Position numbers and translations under genes: made by a program. 64,000 bases of DNA from an uncultured bacterium (GTDB taxonomy: Bacteria; Bacteroidota; Bacteroidia; Bacteroidales; Bacteroidaceae), in NCBI GenBank assembly GCA_905214625.1, contig CAJMMQ010000001.1, forward strand, positions 124,001 to 188,000. Direction: 5' to 3'. Positions 1 through 8,282 of the stretch are shown here, in pieces. The stretch's first letter is position 1. Each line of letters begins with the position of its first letter. The notes beneath the pieces were generated by a model that did no database searches, was not told the DNA's origin, and saw only the letters and a list, made by a program, of their open reading frames with translations.

Positions 1-492
1 ATTCTGCATGATGCCGAATACAAGGCGGAGCTGTGGATAAACTGGTTTGGCGACATGAATGAGCCGGAGGTGGCAGACATGATAAGCGAGATGGCTGCCG
101 AAAACAAGCAGAAGCAGATTTCAAACATATACCCTGCACACCTAAACAGCCGCCTGTGGGAGCATCTGCTGACACAGAGCGGGCTGAAACCCGAAATTAG
201 ATGGGCCGAGCTGGGCAGCAAGGGCCGCAACCGCCTTGTGGCCACACTGACAAACGACAGATACAGAATAGACGGCAAGAACAGGTTTAAGGAAGAGTTT
301 GTTACCTGCGGAGGCGTTGCCCTGGGCAACATCAGCGCCAAGACTCTTGAATGTAAAAAACACGAAGGACTGTATTTTGCGGGCGAAGTGCTCGACGTTG
401 ACGCCGTAACAGGAGGTTTCAACCTTCAGGCGGCATGGACAATGGGATATGTTGCTGCAAAGTCTGTTGCAGAAAAATACGGGACACTATAG
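1..492 (+). CDS. NAD(P)/FAD-dependent oxidoreductase, HI0933/YhiN-like, C-terminal part
   Basis: The reading frame is open from the first base, so the gene begins upstream of the window and only the last 163 codons are seen. The C-terminal block GLYFAGEVLDVDAVTGG followed by FNLQAAWTMGYVAAKS is the FAD-contacting end typical of the HI0933-like flavoprotein family (often annotated aminoacetone oxidase family FAD-binding enzyme). The TCGGVALGNISAKTLE stretch also fits this family. Substrate is unknown for most members. The gene ends 34 bp before a perfect palindrome that serves as a shared terminator with the convergent fucO. Confidence 0.85.
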   Translation: MLHDAEYKAELWINWFGDMNEPEVADMISEMAAENKQKQISNIYPAHLNSRLWEHLLTQSGLKPEIRWAELGSKGRNRLVATLTNDRYRIDGKNRFKEEFVTCGGVALGNISAKTLECKKHEGLYFAGEVLDVDAVTGGFNLQAAWTMGYVAAKSVAEKYGTL

Positions 493-526
493 TTTCAGCA
501 GGATAAACGCAGGCTGGATAAAAAAC

Positions 527-566
527 AAAATAAAGGAACACCAGGCGCCTGGTGTTCCTTTATTTT
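527..566. terminator. Bidirectional intrinsic terminator
   Basis: A perfect 40-bp palindrome without a loop residue: AAAA plus a 16-base arm (531-546) and its exact complement (547-562) plus TTTT. It lies between two convergent genes, and the A-tract on one side and T-tract on the other give a U-run to transcripts from either strand. Confidence 0.9.
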
Positions 567-582
567 TATAATACTTTTCAAA

Positions 583-1737
583 TTAAAGCACCTTCTTGTA
601 CAGCTCAACAATCTGCTCCTCGGTAACGTCGCGCGGGTTACCCGGAGTACATACGTCGGCAATGGCCTGAGCGGCGAGGGCGGGAATGTCGCTCTCCTTA
701 ATGCCGAGGTCAGACAGATGCTGAGGTATGCCCACACGGATGGCCAATGCCTTGACAGCATCGCATGCAGCCTGAGCAGCCTCCTCGGCGGTCATGCCCG
801 TAGTGTCAACGCCCATTGTGCGTGCAATTACACCATATTTCTCTATGCAGCAAGGCATGTTGAACTCCATGATTGTGGGCAGGAGCAGTGCGTTGGCAAC
901 TCCGTGGGGAACATCAAAGAGCGAGCCCATCGGGTGGGCCATGCCGTGAACAAGGCCAAGACCTACGTTAGAGAAAGCCTGAGCTGCGATATACTGAGCC
1001 AGAGCCATGCCCTCGCGTCCTACAGGATTCTGCGGTTCCTCAACGGCAACAGGCAGATTCTCTGCTATCATCTTTATGGCCTGCAGCTCATACATGTCTG
1101 ACATAACCCATGCGCCCTTGGTGATATATCCCTCGATGGCATGCGTCAGAGCATCCATACCCGTTGCGGCGGTGAGTCCCTTCGGCAGCGAATACATCAG
1201 CTCGGGGTCGACAATGGCAACGGCAGGGATGTCGTTGGGGTCTACGCAGACCATCTTTTTCTGATTTTCTTCGTCTATAATAACATAGTTGATGGTAACC
1301 TCGGCACCTGTACCTGCTGTTGTAGGCAGCGCGATTATCGGCACCGACTTGTTCTTTGTAGGCGCACATCCCTCGAGCGAAACAACATCGGCAAACTCAG
1401 GGTTGGCAACAACGATGCCGATACCCTTGGCCGTGTCCATAGACGAGCCTCCGCCGATGGCGATGATGCAGTCGGCACCAGACGCCTTGAATGCGTCAAC
1501 GCCCTGCTTGACGTTAGTAACAGTAGGGTTGGGCTTTATCTCGCTGTATATGTCGTATGCAAATCCGGCCTCGTCAAGAACGTCGGTAACCATCTTTGCC
1601 GTACCAACTTTCAACAGTCCTTTATCTGTTGCAACTAATGCCTTGTGAAGATTAAGACGCGCCAATACTTCCGGCAACTGCTTGCGAGCACCGGCTCCGA
1701 AGTAAGATACTTCGTTGAGAATAAATCTGTTAATCAT
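583..1737 (-). CDS. fucO: Lactaldehyde reductase / 1,2-propanediol oxidoreductase (iron-containing alcohol dehydrogenase)
   Basis: 384 aa, the usual family length, and the start (MINRFILNE) aligns with E. coli FucO (MANRMILNE) from memory. The Rossmann-type nucleotide motif GGGSS is at 95-99. Metal ligands expected for group III iron alcohol dehydrogenases are present: D195, H199, H264 and H278, in the blocks GMDALTHAIEGY and GLVHGMAHP. It would reduce L-lactaldehyde from fucose or rhamnose breakdown to 1,2-propanediol with NADH in the cytoplasm. No other fucose or rhamnose catabolism genes are next to it, so the pathway link is inferred from sequence only. Confidence 0.93.
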   Translation of the reverse strand: MINRFILNEVSYFGAGARKQLPEVLARLNLHKALVATDKGLLKVGTAKMVTDVLDEAGFAYDIYSEIKPNPTVTNVKQGVDAFKASGADCIIAIGGGSSMDTAKGIGIVVANPEFADVVSLEGCAPTKNKSVPIIALPTTAGTGAEVTINYVIIDEENQKKMVCVDPNDIPAVAIVDPELMYSLPKGLTAATGMDALTHAIEGYITKGAWVMSDMYELQAIKMIAENLPVAVEEPQNPVGREGMALAQYIAAQAFSNVGLGLVHGMAHPMGSLFDVPHGVANALLLPTIMEFNMPCCIEKYGVIARTMGVDTTGMTAEEAAQAACDAVKALAIRVGIPQHLSDLGIKESDIPALAAQAIADVCTPGNPRDVTEEQIVELYKKVL

Positions 1738-1784
1738 GTTTTTTAATAAAAAGAATACTGGTTAGTAATAATATATCGCTGATG

Positions 1785-1792
1785 CAAAGTTA
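1785..1792 (-). promoter_or_regulatory. Bacteroidota -7 element for fucO
   Basis: On the minus strand the sequence is TAACTTTG, an exact TAnnTTTG, 48 bp upstream of the fucO ATG. No clear TTTG -33 element lies at the expected distance in this AT-rich stretch. Confidence 0.55.
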
Positions 1793-1940
1793 CGAAAATT
1801 ATTTAATTATTATATATTGATTTGTTTTAATAACTTTACGTGTAATATTTTTATAACCTTTCACAAGACTATTGGAGAGGTCAACCACAATATTAACCTA
1901 CTTTGTATAACATTTAGCCTTATGAGACTGAGCATAAAAA

Positions 1941-1970
1941 TGTCTGCCGCGGACAATGCCGTGGCAGACA
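1941..1970 (-). terminator. Intrinsic terminator of the GH97 gene
   Basis: TGTCTGCC-type 12-bp stem with one G:U pair around a 6-base loop. On the minus strand the stem is followed by TTTTTA (complement of 1936-1940). It starts 35 bp after the stop of the GH97 gene. Confidence 0.75.
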
Positions 1971-2004
1971 CATTGCAGCCGAAGGACGGCGACTATGCTG
2001 TTAT

Positions 2005-3969
2005 TTATTTCGTTATCACGATGCCTCCGAGGGGTTGCATGGTAACTTTTAGCATGCCTTTGCTGTCAACCTTAACCGTTTTAAGTACAGACGAGGCTAT
2101 GGCTTCGTCTTTTTTCTTCTTGTTGTCGGCATACAGTTTAACTTTCTGTCCGGCAAACATTGGCAGACTTACGGTTAAAGTCATGGGCTTGTCGGTGCCG
2201 TTAAGTCCGGCCACATACCAGTCGTCAGCGTGGCGACGGGCCATAACGACATATTTTGTGGGGTATCCGTCGATGAGGCGTGTCTCGTCCCATGTAGTCG
2301 GAACAGCTTTCAGAAAGTCTTTTTCAAATTGCGGAAGGCCGGCTATGTTGTCTGGCTGAACGGCAATACACTGCACACTGGCTTGATTGGTTATGGCCGT
2401 GGCCATCTCAAATACGTCGGTGGTGCGGCGGTAGTTGCCGTTGTCTGTGCCCCGTCCCATACGGTGCTTCATTATAACTCCGCCCCAGTCCATGCTTCCA
2501 ATGGCGTTGCGCGAGAAGGGGTGCATTGTCAGCTCGAAGCCTTCAAGGTCGCAATGTCTCTGCGTGAAATAAATATTCTCAGATGCCAGCACGGCCTCGC
2601 TGCCTACGTAGTTAGGATACATGCGCTCCCATCCGCGCGGAATGGTGCATCCGTGGAATATAACCTGCAATCCGTAGCGGTTGGCGTCGCTCAATATGTC
2701 TTCATAAAGGCGCATCGTCTCCTGCTTGTCGCCGCCGAAGAAGTCCACCTTTATACCCTTCACGCCTATGCTCTTCAGCCATTTCATCTCACGCTCGCGT
2801 GCCACGGCCGTGTTCATACAGTGGCGCGGAGTCTGCGGAGCGTCGTTGGCAAAGCCGTTGGAGTTGTACCAGAGCAGCAGGCTAACGCCCTTTGACTGCG
2901 CGTAGCGGCTAAGTTCGGCCATGCGGTCGCGTCCGATGTTTACGTCCCATCCTGCATCAACGAGCACGTACTCGTAGCCCATTTCAGCGGCAAGATTGAT
3001 GAAGGCCACCTGGTCGTCGTAGTTTATAGAGTTGTCCTGCCACAGCAGCCAGCTCCATGTATAGCGGCCGGGTTTATAGTCTGTCGAGGCTTCATACTTG
3101 GGCTCTACTACATCGAAGGGCACTGTTGTCTCAACTATAGGCTTCAGTGTTCTGCCTACCGTTATGGTGCGCCACGGTGTTGAGCCTGGTACGGGAATGG
3201 CGGCAAACTCGCTCCCGAAGCCGTTGTTCTCGCCTTTGTCGGGAAAAGCCACGGTGTAGCCGCGTCCTTCGGCATAGTCGCTTAGATGCGAGCCGCAATA
3301 ACCGGCATCAACACCTGTTTCGCTTACCAGTGCCCATCCGTCGTTACCGATGCGGAAAAGACACGGAAAGGTGTATCCGTGGCCGAAAGCCGACTTGACG
3401 TTCATCGGCGCGTCGGCTGTATAGTCTTCCTCATAGCTTGGCTTTGTGCGCATCCAGCCTGTCATTGGACCAATCTGCGGACAGATGAACGTGGTAGTCT
3501 TGTCAGGGAAGTTAAAGCTGCTCGCCTCGCTGTACACCACTGCACAGCGGCAGTCGCTGCCTTCGATGGGCAGCAGGGTGTAGCGGTAGGCCACGTCGTT
3601 GTTTGACACACAGAACGTAACCTTCATTTTTTTGCCGTCGGCAGTGTTGAAAACCACGTCAAGCTTGTTGGCGACATAATTGACGGCAGAGGTTTTTGTC
3701 CTCGTTATCTCATACTTCTTGTCTATCTTGCTTTCGTCAGAACTTACGATTGAGAGTCCGGAAGTAAAGTCGGCAATGTCGGTTTTAAGTCCCAAAGCAG
3801 ATTTTTCGAGCATGGCCGTTCCGTCATAACAGACTTCGTATCCAGGCACTCCGCCGTCATCAGACACGCTTACCACAAGTTTTCCGTCGGGCGACTTCAT
3901 ATCCACCTTGGCTGCATCTGCGCCCAAAGAAGCAAACAAGACAATTGATAAAATAAACAGGTTTCTCAT
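2005..3969 (-). CDS. GH97 family glycoside hydrolase, retaining subgroup (probable alpha-galactosidase)
   Basis: 654 aa with an N-terminal signal peptide ending near ASLGADAA, so the enzyme acts in the periplasm or at the outer surface. The N-terminal beta-sandwich is followed by a TIM barrel starting around residue 300 (RYTWSWLLWQDNS). GH97 has inverting members (SusB type, Glu base) and retaining members with an Asp nucleophile. Here the barrel carries KVDFF with D409 and, 55 residues later, E464 in GSEAVLASE. That spacing equals the D415/E470 nucleophile and acid/base pair I recall for the retaining Bacteroides alpha-galactosidase BtGH97b. I therefore favour a retaining alpha-galactosidase over an alpha-glucosidase. 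No susC/susD pair is adjacent. A 3' terminator is at 1941-1970. Confidence 0.88.
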   Translation of the reverse strand: MRNLFILSIVLFASLGADAAKVDMKSPDGKLVVSVSDDGGVPGYEVCYDGTAMLEKSALGLKTDIADFTSGLSIVSSDESKIDKKYEITRTKTSAVNYVANKLDVVFNTADGKKMKVTFCVSNNDVAYRYTLLPIEGSDCRCAVVYSEASSFNFPDKTTTFICPQIGPMTGWMRTKPSYEEDYTADAPMNVKSAFGHGYTFPCLFRIGNDGWALVSETGVDAGYCGSHLSDYAEGRGYTVAFPDKGENNGFGSEFAAIPVPGSTPWRTITVGRTLKPIVETTVPFDVVEPKYEASTDYKPGRYTWSWLLWQDNSINYDDQVAFINLAAEMGYEYVLVDAGWDVNIGRDRMAELSRYAQSKGVSLLLWYNSNGFANDAPQTPRHCMNTAVAREREMKWLKSIGVKGIKVDFFGGDKQETMRLYEDILSDANRYGLQVIFHGCTIPRGWERMYPNYVGSEAVLASENIYFTQRHCDLEGFELTMHPFSRNAIGSMDWGGVIMKHRMGRGTDNGNYRRTTDVFEMATAITNQASVQCIAVQPDNIAGLPQFEKDFLKAVPTTWDETRLIDGYPTKYVVMARRHADDWYVAGLNGTDKPMTLTVSLPMFAGQKVKLYADNKKKKDEAIASSVLKTVKVDSKGMLKVTMQPLGGIVITK

Positions 3970-4124
3970 TTTTCCTTTATATTTTTATTTTCAGGTTAAT
4001 CAAATTAAGCCATAGCCGGCGGTGCATCTGTCATTTAGTGCCGGCTTTATTGTCTTACGCCATAAATGTGCCGGCATGGCAAAAAGTAGCCGTGCCTGAA
4101 ACGGTAGTGGCATGTTAGACGCTA

Positions 4125-4132
4125 CAAAATTA
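4125..4132 (-). promoter_or_regulatory. Possible -7 element for the GH97 gene
   Basis: Minus strand reads TAATTTTG, 156 bp upstream of the ATG at 3969. The -33 side has only weak TTG-like matches at short spacing. Confidence 0.35.
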
Positions 4133-4255
4133 AAAAAATATTCGCAAGCAAGATAAAATCACAATGCCATATTTCATTTAAAAAGAATCTTCCGCGACAT
4201 TACAGGTCAACCGCATTTATACACAACGAAAATACTGCCCAGAAAGGCACGCACG

Positions 4256-4343
4256 CAAAAGGCGGCAAATCAGCATCTAAAAGCATGTCTTTTACAGGCC
4301 AAAAGGACACATATTGCAACCTAAAAGGCATGCTTTTGCATAG
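4256..4343. repeat. Array R1: four tandem 22-bp quasi-palindromic units
   Basis: Four consecutive units of exactly 22 bp start at 4256, 4278, 4300 and 4322. Each begins [TC]AAAA; the second and fourth are strongly palindromic, for example TAAAAGGCATGCTTTTGCA at 4322. Units differ from each other at about a third to half of positions but keep phase. The same unit is seen in five other intergenic gaps of the window. Confidence 0.8.
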
Positions 4344-4496
4344 GCAGATAAAAATAAGCCTGAATCGCTTATTAGAATACCGCGTATTCAATTAAATTGA
4401 ATCTTTATTTTACACGATAAATATGATTATAACGAAAATATGTTATCATATTGTTTTCATATTGGTCTATTAGTAGAAAAAATGGTGTAAAAGTTG

Positions 4497-4526
4497 TTTG
4501 GTTTATATATTTTTTTATTAAATTTG
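4497..4526 (+). promoter_or_regulatory. Promoter of the lipoprotein/DUF5723 operon
   Basis: TTTG at 4497-4500 and TAAATTTG at 4519-4526, with an 18-bp spacer: a good match to the Bacteroidota primary sigma consensus. It implies a leader of about 115 nt before the ATG at 4647. Confidence 0.7.
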
Positions 4527-4646
4527 CAATCCGTTTTTTAAGGTCCAGATTGTTTTGAGATAACAACAATGAGATAAAAAATGATAAGAAATTTAGATAT
4601 TAGTTGAAGTTTTATAAATCAGAAAAATAACCAATTAAAAGAACTA

Positions 4647-6422
4647 ATGAGAAAAAGAACTTTTTCATCAAAGCTGTTCCTTCTTTTAGGAACGGCCGCA
4701 ATCTTAGGCTTTTCCGGTTGTACGGACAATGCCTATGATTTTAACGAGATTGACTCAACAATAGGTATAGGAGGTGATGGCCTCGAGATACCTTCGATGT
4801 CAACAGAGATTATTCCGTTGAAAGATGTTTTGGAACTGGAGGAGAATGGCAGTGTTGTTGAAGACGAACTGACCGGCGACTATGTGTTCCGTCAGGACGG
4901 TGCCGATGTTGCTCCTGTTCATCCTTTTATCGATAAGATAACTGTAGCCGAGCAGACATCGGTGTCTAACGATGTTGAGCTTGTGTTTTCTGCTGCGTCA
5001 GGTTCACGCCGTTATAGCCGCTCAACTCGTGCAGGAGGCGAAAGCCTTGTTGCCGACGGATGGCTTCAGGCATTTACTTATGAGGGTGCCCAGCCTGACG
5101 AGGTGGTCGACCTGTCGGTTGCCGAAGTTGGTTCAGCTATAAACCTTCAGATAAATTTCAGCGATGTTAAGTCTGTTGTCAATAAGTTCGACCAGATTGT
5201 CATCGCCCTGCCGGCATTTATGACATTGTCTGATGTTAACTGCGGCGGTCATGCTTTTGATATTTCGGGAGCAAATATTACGCTTAAAAATGTTTCAACC
5301 TCATCAAATCTTTCTATAACCGCAAACGTAACTTCGCTTAATTTTAAGGAGAAGAACACAACATACGGCTCGCTGAAACTTTCTGGTGGTAAGATTATGA
5401 TGGACGGAAAGGTTTATATCAAGGCTGTTGCGTCAGACATAAGCGCCGACGCCGGCAGCTCTACTGGCAAGAAAATAAGCAGCACCATGACCATGGGCAG
5501 CTTCGTTGTTAATGCTGCTACGGGTAAGTTTGCTCCTGAAATTGCCCTTAACGACCTTGGAAACATAACCGTCAGCGGTATTCCTGACTTCCTTCAGGGC
5601 GGCAATGTGGTTGTAGACCTGTACAACCCGCAGATTAAGCTCACCATGACAAGCGACATGAGCGTGCCCGGTAAGCTCGACGGCGTTATTAAATCCTTCA
5701 AGAACGGACAGCTTCTGGCTACGGTTAACGTAAACGATATACCAATAGATGCCAACAAAACATCAACTATCTGTATCTGCCGCAGGGCTGAAGGCATTAC
5801 AGGATTCGACCATGTTATAGTAAACGAGAACCTGTCAAAGCTTATCGAGACTATACCTGACAACATCACATTCTCTGCCAATGCAACAGCAGATAGCAAT
5901 AACGACTACCGCTTTGAGCTGGGATACAACTACACGGTGCAGCCGGTTTATAAGGTAGACGCGCCTATCGCCTTTGGCGAGAATGCAAGCATCGAGTATC
6001 GCGACACCCTCGACGGATGGCACGATGACATTGAGGACTTTGAGCTTGCCGAAGGTTCATATATCAATCTGGATGCCAGCATCAGAAGTTGTGTGCCTGC
6101 TTACATGACCGTTACTGCCGTTCCGGTTGACGCTGCCGGAAACGAAATAAGCTCAGACGAGCTTTCTGTTGATGTGGAAGGCACGGTTGAGGCATCAAAA
6201 GACGGAGTTACAGAAACCGTTTCGCCTGTTAATATAAAGATAAGCCAGAGCAAGAAGGGCGCAATGAAGAAGCTCGACGGCATAGTGTTTGTCGTATCGG
6301 GCAAGGCCAACGGCGAAAACGGAGCCGTTACGGGCATTACGCTCAACGCACAGAAGCACTCGCTCAAGGTTGACGAGATAAAAATCAAACTTGTAGGAAA
6401 ACTGATTGGCAACTTTAATTAA
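4647..6422 (+). CDS. Large exported lipoprotein of unknown function
   Basis: 591 aa. The N-terminus is a lipoprotein signal: charged MRKRTFSSK, a hydrophobic stretch and a lipobox ending at C25 (GFSGC). The mature part is rich in Ser, Thr, Val, Asn and Asp with alternating hydrophobics, which suggests beta-sandwich repeats rather than an enzyme; I see no catalytic motif. It is followed after 20 bp by a DUF5723 outer-membrane protein, so the two probably form an operon and act together at the cell envelope. I do not recognise a named family. Confidence 0.8.
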   Translation: MRKRTFSSKLFLLLGTAAILGFSGCTDNAYDFNEIDSTIGIGGDGLEIPSMSTEIIPLKDVLELEENGSVVEDELTGDYVFRQDGADVAPVHPFIDKITVAEQTSVSNDVELVFSAASGSRRYSRSTRAGGESLVADGWLQAFTYEGAQPDEVVDLSVAEVGSAINLQINFSDVKSVVNKFDQIVIALPAFMTLSDVNCGGHAFDISGANITLKNVSTSSNLSITANVTSLNFKEKNTTYGSLKLSGGKIMMDGKVYIKAVASDISADAGSSTGKKISSTMTMGSFVVNAATGKFAPEIALNDLGNITVSGIPDFLQGGNVVVDLYNPQIKLTMTSDMSVPGKLDGVIKSFKNGQLLATVNVNDIPIDANKTSTICICRRAEGITGFDHVIVNENLSKLIETIPDNITFSANATADSNNDYRFELGYNYTVQPVYKVDAPIAFGENASIEYRDTLDGWHDDIEDFELAEGSYINLDASIRSCVPAYMTVTAVPVDAAGNEISSDELSVDVEGTVEASKDGVTETVSPVNIKISQSKKGAMKKLDGIVFVVSGKANGENGAVTGITLNAQKHSLKVDEIKIKLVGKLIGNFN

Positions 6423-6442
6423 TCAAAAAATAATAGACAAAA

Positions 6443-7852
6443 ATGAAATCAATATATAATAAGGTAGTCGTTGCGGCTTCTATGCTTATGGCCTGTGGCG
6501 GTGCCATGGCCCAGGAACTTAACTCGGCTTACTATACAGAAGACTATAATTTCCGTCATGAAATGAATCCTGCTTACGGCAACGAGCAGAATTATGTATC
6601 TGTTCCTGCACTCGGAAACATCAACGTTGGCCTGCACGGAAACTTCGGTTATCAGGATGTTGTGCTGCACAACCCGATGTATGGCGTTGATGGCGGAAAG
6701 AAGATGACAACGTTCATGAACCCCTATATCTCTGCCTCAGAGGCTCTCGAAGGTTTCAATACAGGCAACAACCGCATAGTTGGAGATGTCGGCGTAACGC
6801 TTCTCTCTGCCGGATTCAAGGCTTTCGGCGGATACAACACCATTACGCTGTCGTCTAAGACATCGTTTGGCGTGTCGCTGCCTTACGAGCTGTTTGAGTT
6901 TGCAAAGAACACAGGAAACCAGACATATAACATCGGCGACATCAACGTAGGCGCAAAGTCGTATGTTGAGCTTGGCCTCGGTCACTCTCGTCAGATTAAC
7001 GACAAGCTGCGCGTAGGTGCCAAACTGAAGTTCTTGCTGGGTGTCGCCAGTGCCGACTTCCATTTTAAGGATGTTAAGGCCGACCTGGCTTCTAACGAGA
7101 AGTGGATAATATCAGGAACGGCAACTGCCGATGTTTCGATGAAGGGATTTACATACGAGTCGGAGATAAAAGAGTATAACGACCCTTCTAAGGGTGAATA
7201 TGAGAAGATAAACAGCGCAGATGTAGACGGTGCCGGCCTCGGAGGCTTTGGTATGGCCATAGACTTTGGAGGTGTATATAAAATAAACGACGACTGGACT
7301 GTCAATGCTGCGGTGCTCGACCTCGGCTTTATCAGCTGGAGCAACGACATGCAGGCCGTTAACAGAGCAGATAAGTTTGAGTTTAACGGCTTCCGCGATT
7401 TGTCTGTTTCGAGCGACCATGGAACAACCATCGACGATCAGATAGACAGTTACGGTGACCAGATTACTGACTTTATCAACCTCAGAAACAACGGCGATCA
7501 GGGCGGCCGCACAACAGGAATAGGTGCAACTATCAACGTTGGTGCTGAATATAATCTGCCCGTTTACCGCAAAATTACATTCGGAGCATTGAGCAGCACG
7601 CGCATAAACGGTTCTTATTCTTGGACGGAAGGACGCATCAGCGCCAACTGGACTCCGCTGAGCTGGCTCGACGGCGGCGTAAACTTTGCTGTCAACAGCT
7701 TCACAACAAGCATGGGCTGGGTGCTTAACATTCATCCCAAAGGCTATAACTTCTTTATCGGAATGGACCATGTCCTCGGCAAAAACAGCAAGGAGGGCAT
7801 TCCGCTCAGCTCTAATGCAAGCCTTGCGCTTGGCATGAGCATTGCATGGTAA
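6443..7852 (+). CDS. DUF5723 family outer-membrane beta-barrel protein
   Basis: 469 aa with a cleavable signal peptide (cut after GGAMAQ, near residue 24). The mature start, with YNFRHEMNPAYG and repeated amphipathic strands rich in Gly and aromatic residues, fits the DUF5723 family, which resembles PorP/SprF and FadL-like barrels of Bacteroidota. The C-terminus (ASLALGMSIAW) ends in an aromatic residue, as barrels inserted by BamA often do. The function is unknown. It is downstream partner of the lipoprotein at 4647 and is followed by a terminator at 7880. Confidence 0.8.
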   Translation: MKSIYNKVVVAASMLMACGGAMAQELNSAYYTEDYNFRHEMNPAYGNEQNYVSVPALGNINVGLHGNFGYQDVVLHNPMYGVDGGKKMTTFMNPYISASEALEGFNTGNNRIVGDVGVTLLSAGFKAFGGYNTITLSSKTSFGVSLPYELFEFAKNTGNQTYNIGDINVGAKSYVELGLGHSRQINDKLRVGAKLKFLLGVASADFHFKDVKADLASNEKWIISGTATADVSMKGFTYESEIKEYNDPSKGEYEKINSADVDGAGLGGFGMAIDFGGVYKINDDWTVNAAVLDLGFISWSNDMQAVNRADKFEFNGFRDLSVSSDHGTTIDDQIDSYGDQITDFINLRNNGDQGGRTTGIGATINVGAEYNLPVYRKITFGALSSTRINGSYSWTEGRISANWTPLSWLDGGVNFAVNSFTTSMGWVLNIHPKGYNFFIGMDHVLGKNSKEGIPLSSNASLALGMSIAW

Positions 7853-7879
7853 ACTTTTTTTTACTTACAATAAAATAAT

Positions 7880-7920
7880 AGAGGCTGCTTCGGATTCGTT
7901 CCGGGCAGCCTCTTGTTTTT
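7880..7920 (+). terminator. Intrinsic terminator of the DUF5723 operon
   Basis: Nine-bp stem AGAGGCTGC / GCAGCCTCT with a further inner CGG/CCG pairing, followed by TGTTTTTT. It sits 27 bp after the stop codon. Confidence 0.88.
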
Positions 7921-8216
7921 TGCATCTTCATCATCTTTTGCTGTTCTTTGGCTTATTGCGCTTATGCGTGTGGCGCTGTTTTCTTGCCTTAATCCTATAT
8001 CTGTTATTGGCATTCTGCTGTATTGTCGTTGCCTATTTTCGGGCATATCAGGCTATATCCGGAAACAACGGCCGGCAATACGACGGAAGAAAAACAACAG
8101 CTTGCTGAAAGCATCAGTCTGTTTGTAGAGTCAGACTATATGCGGACTAATCGCCATTTTGGGTTAAAATATTGTAGCGTGTGGCTCTGTTGCAGCCCTG
8201 CATGCCATGAACATGC

Positions 8217-8252
8217 AAAAAAAGGCAGACCGGACATCACGTCCAATCTGCC
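8217..8252 (-). terminator. Intrinsic terminator of fumarase
   Basis: GGCAGA/TCTGCC outer stem (8224-8252) with an inner GGAC/GTCC stem. On the minus strand it is followed by a run of seven T residues. It is 30 bp past the fumarase stop. Confidence 0.88.
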
Positions 8253-8282
8253 CCACTATGAAAAAAATATTAGAAAAAATTA

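Larger units (their letters stand above)
3970..4646. other. Divergent intergenic region, 677 bp
   Basis: The gap separates the GH97 gene (minus) from the lipoprotein gene (plus). It holds a possible minus-strand -7 element (TAATTTTG, complement of 4125-4132), a tandem array of 22-bp units at 4256-4343, and a good plus-strand promoter at 4497-4526. A 63-codon open frame running through the array on the minus strand has no protein-like character. Confidence 0.7.
7853..8282. other. Convergent intergenic region, 430 bp
   Basis: It contains the plus-strand terminator of the DUF5723 gene (7880-7920) and the minus-strand terminator of fumarase (8217-8252). Between them I see only short open frames (88, 71 and 117 codons) that overlap each other, cross the terminators and lack protein-like composition. 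Confidence 0.7.

Noticed and set aside
4256..4343. Possibility that the 22-bp arrays are CRISPR or CRISPR-like
   Set aside because: Units abut one another with no spacers, are degenerate and palindromic, and there are no cas genes.
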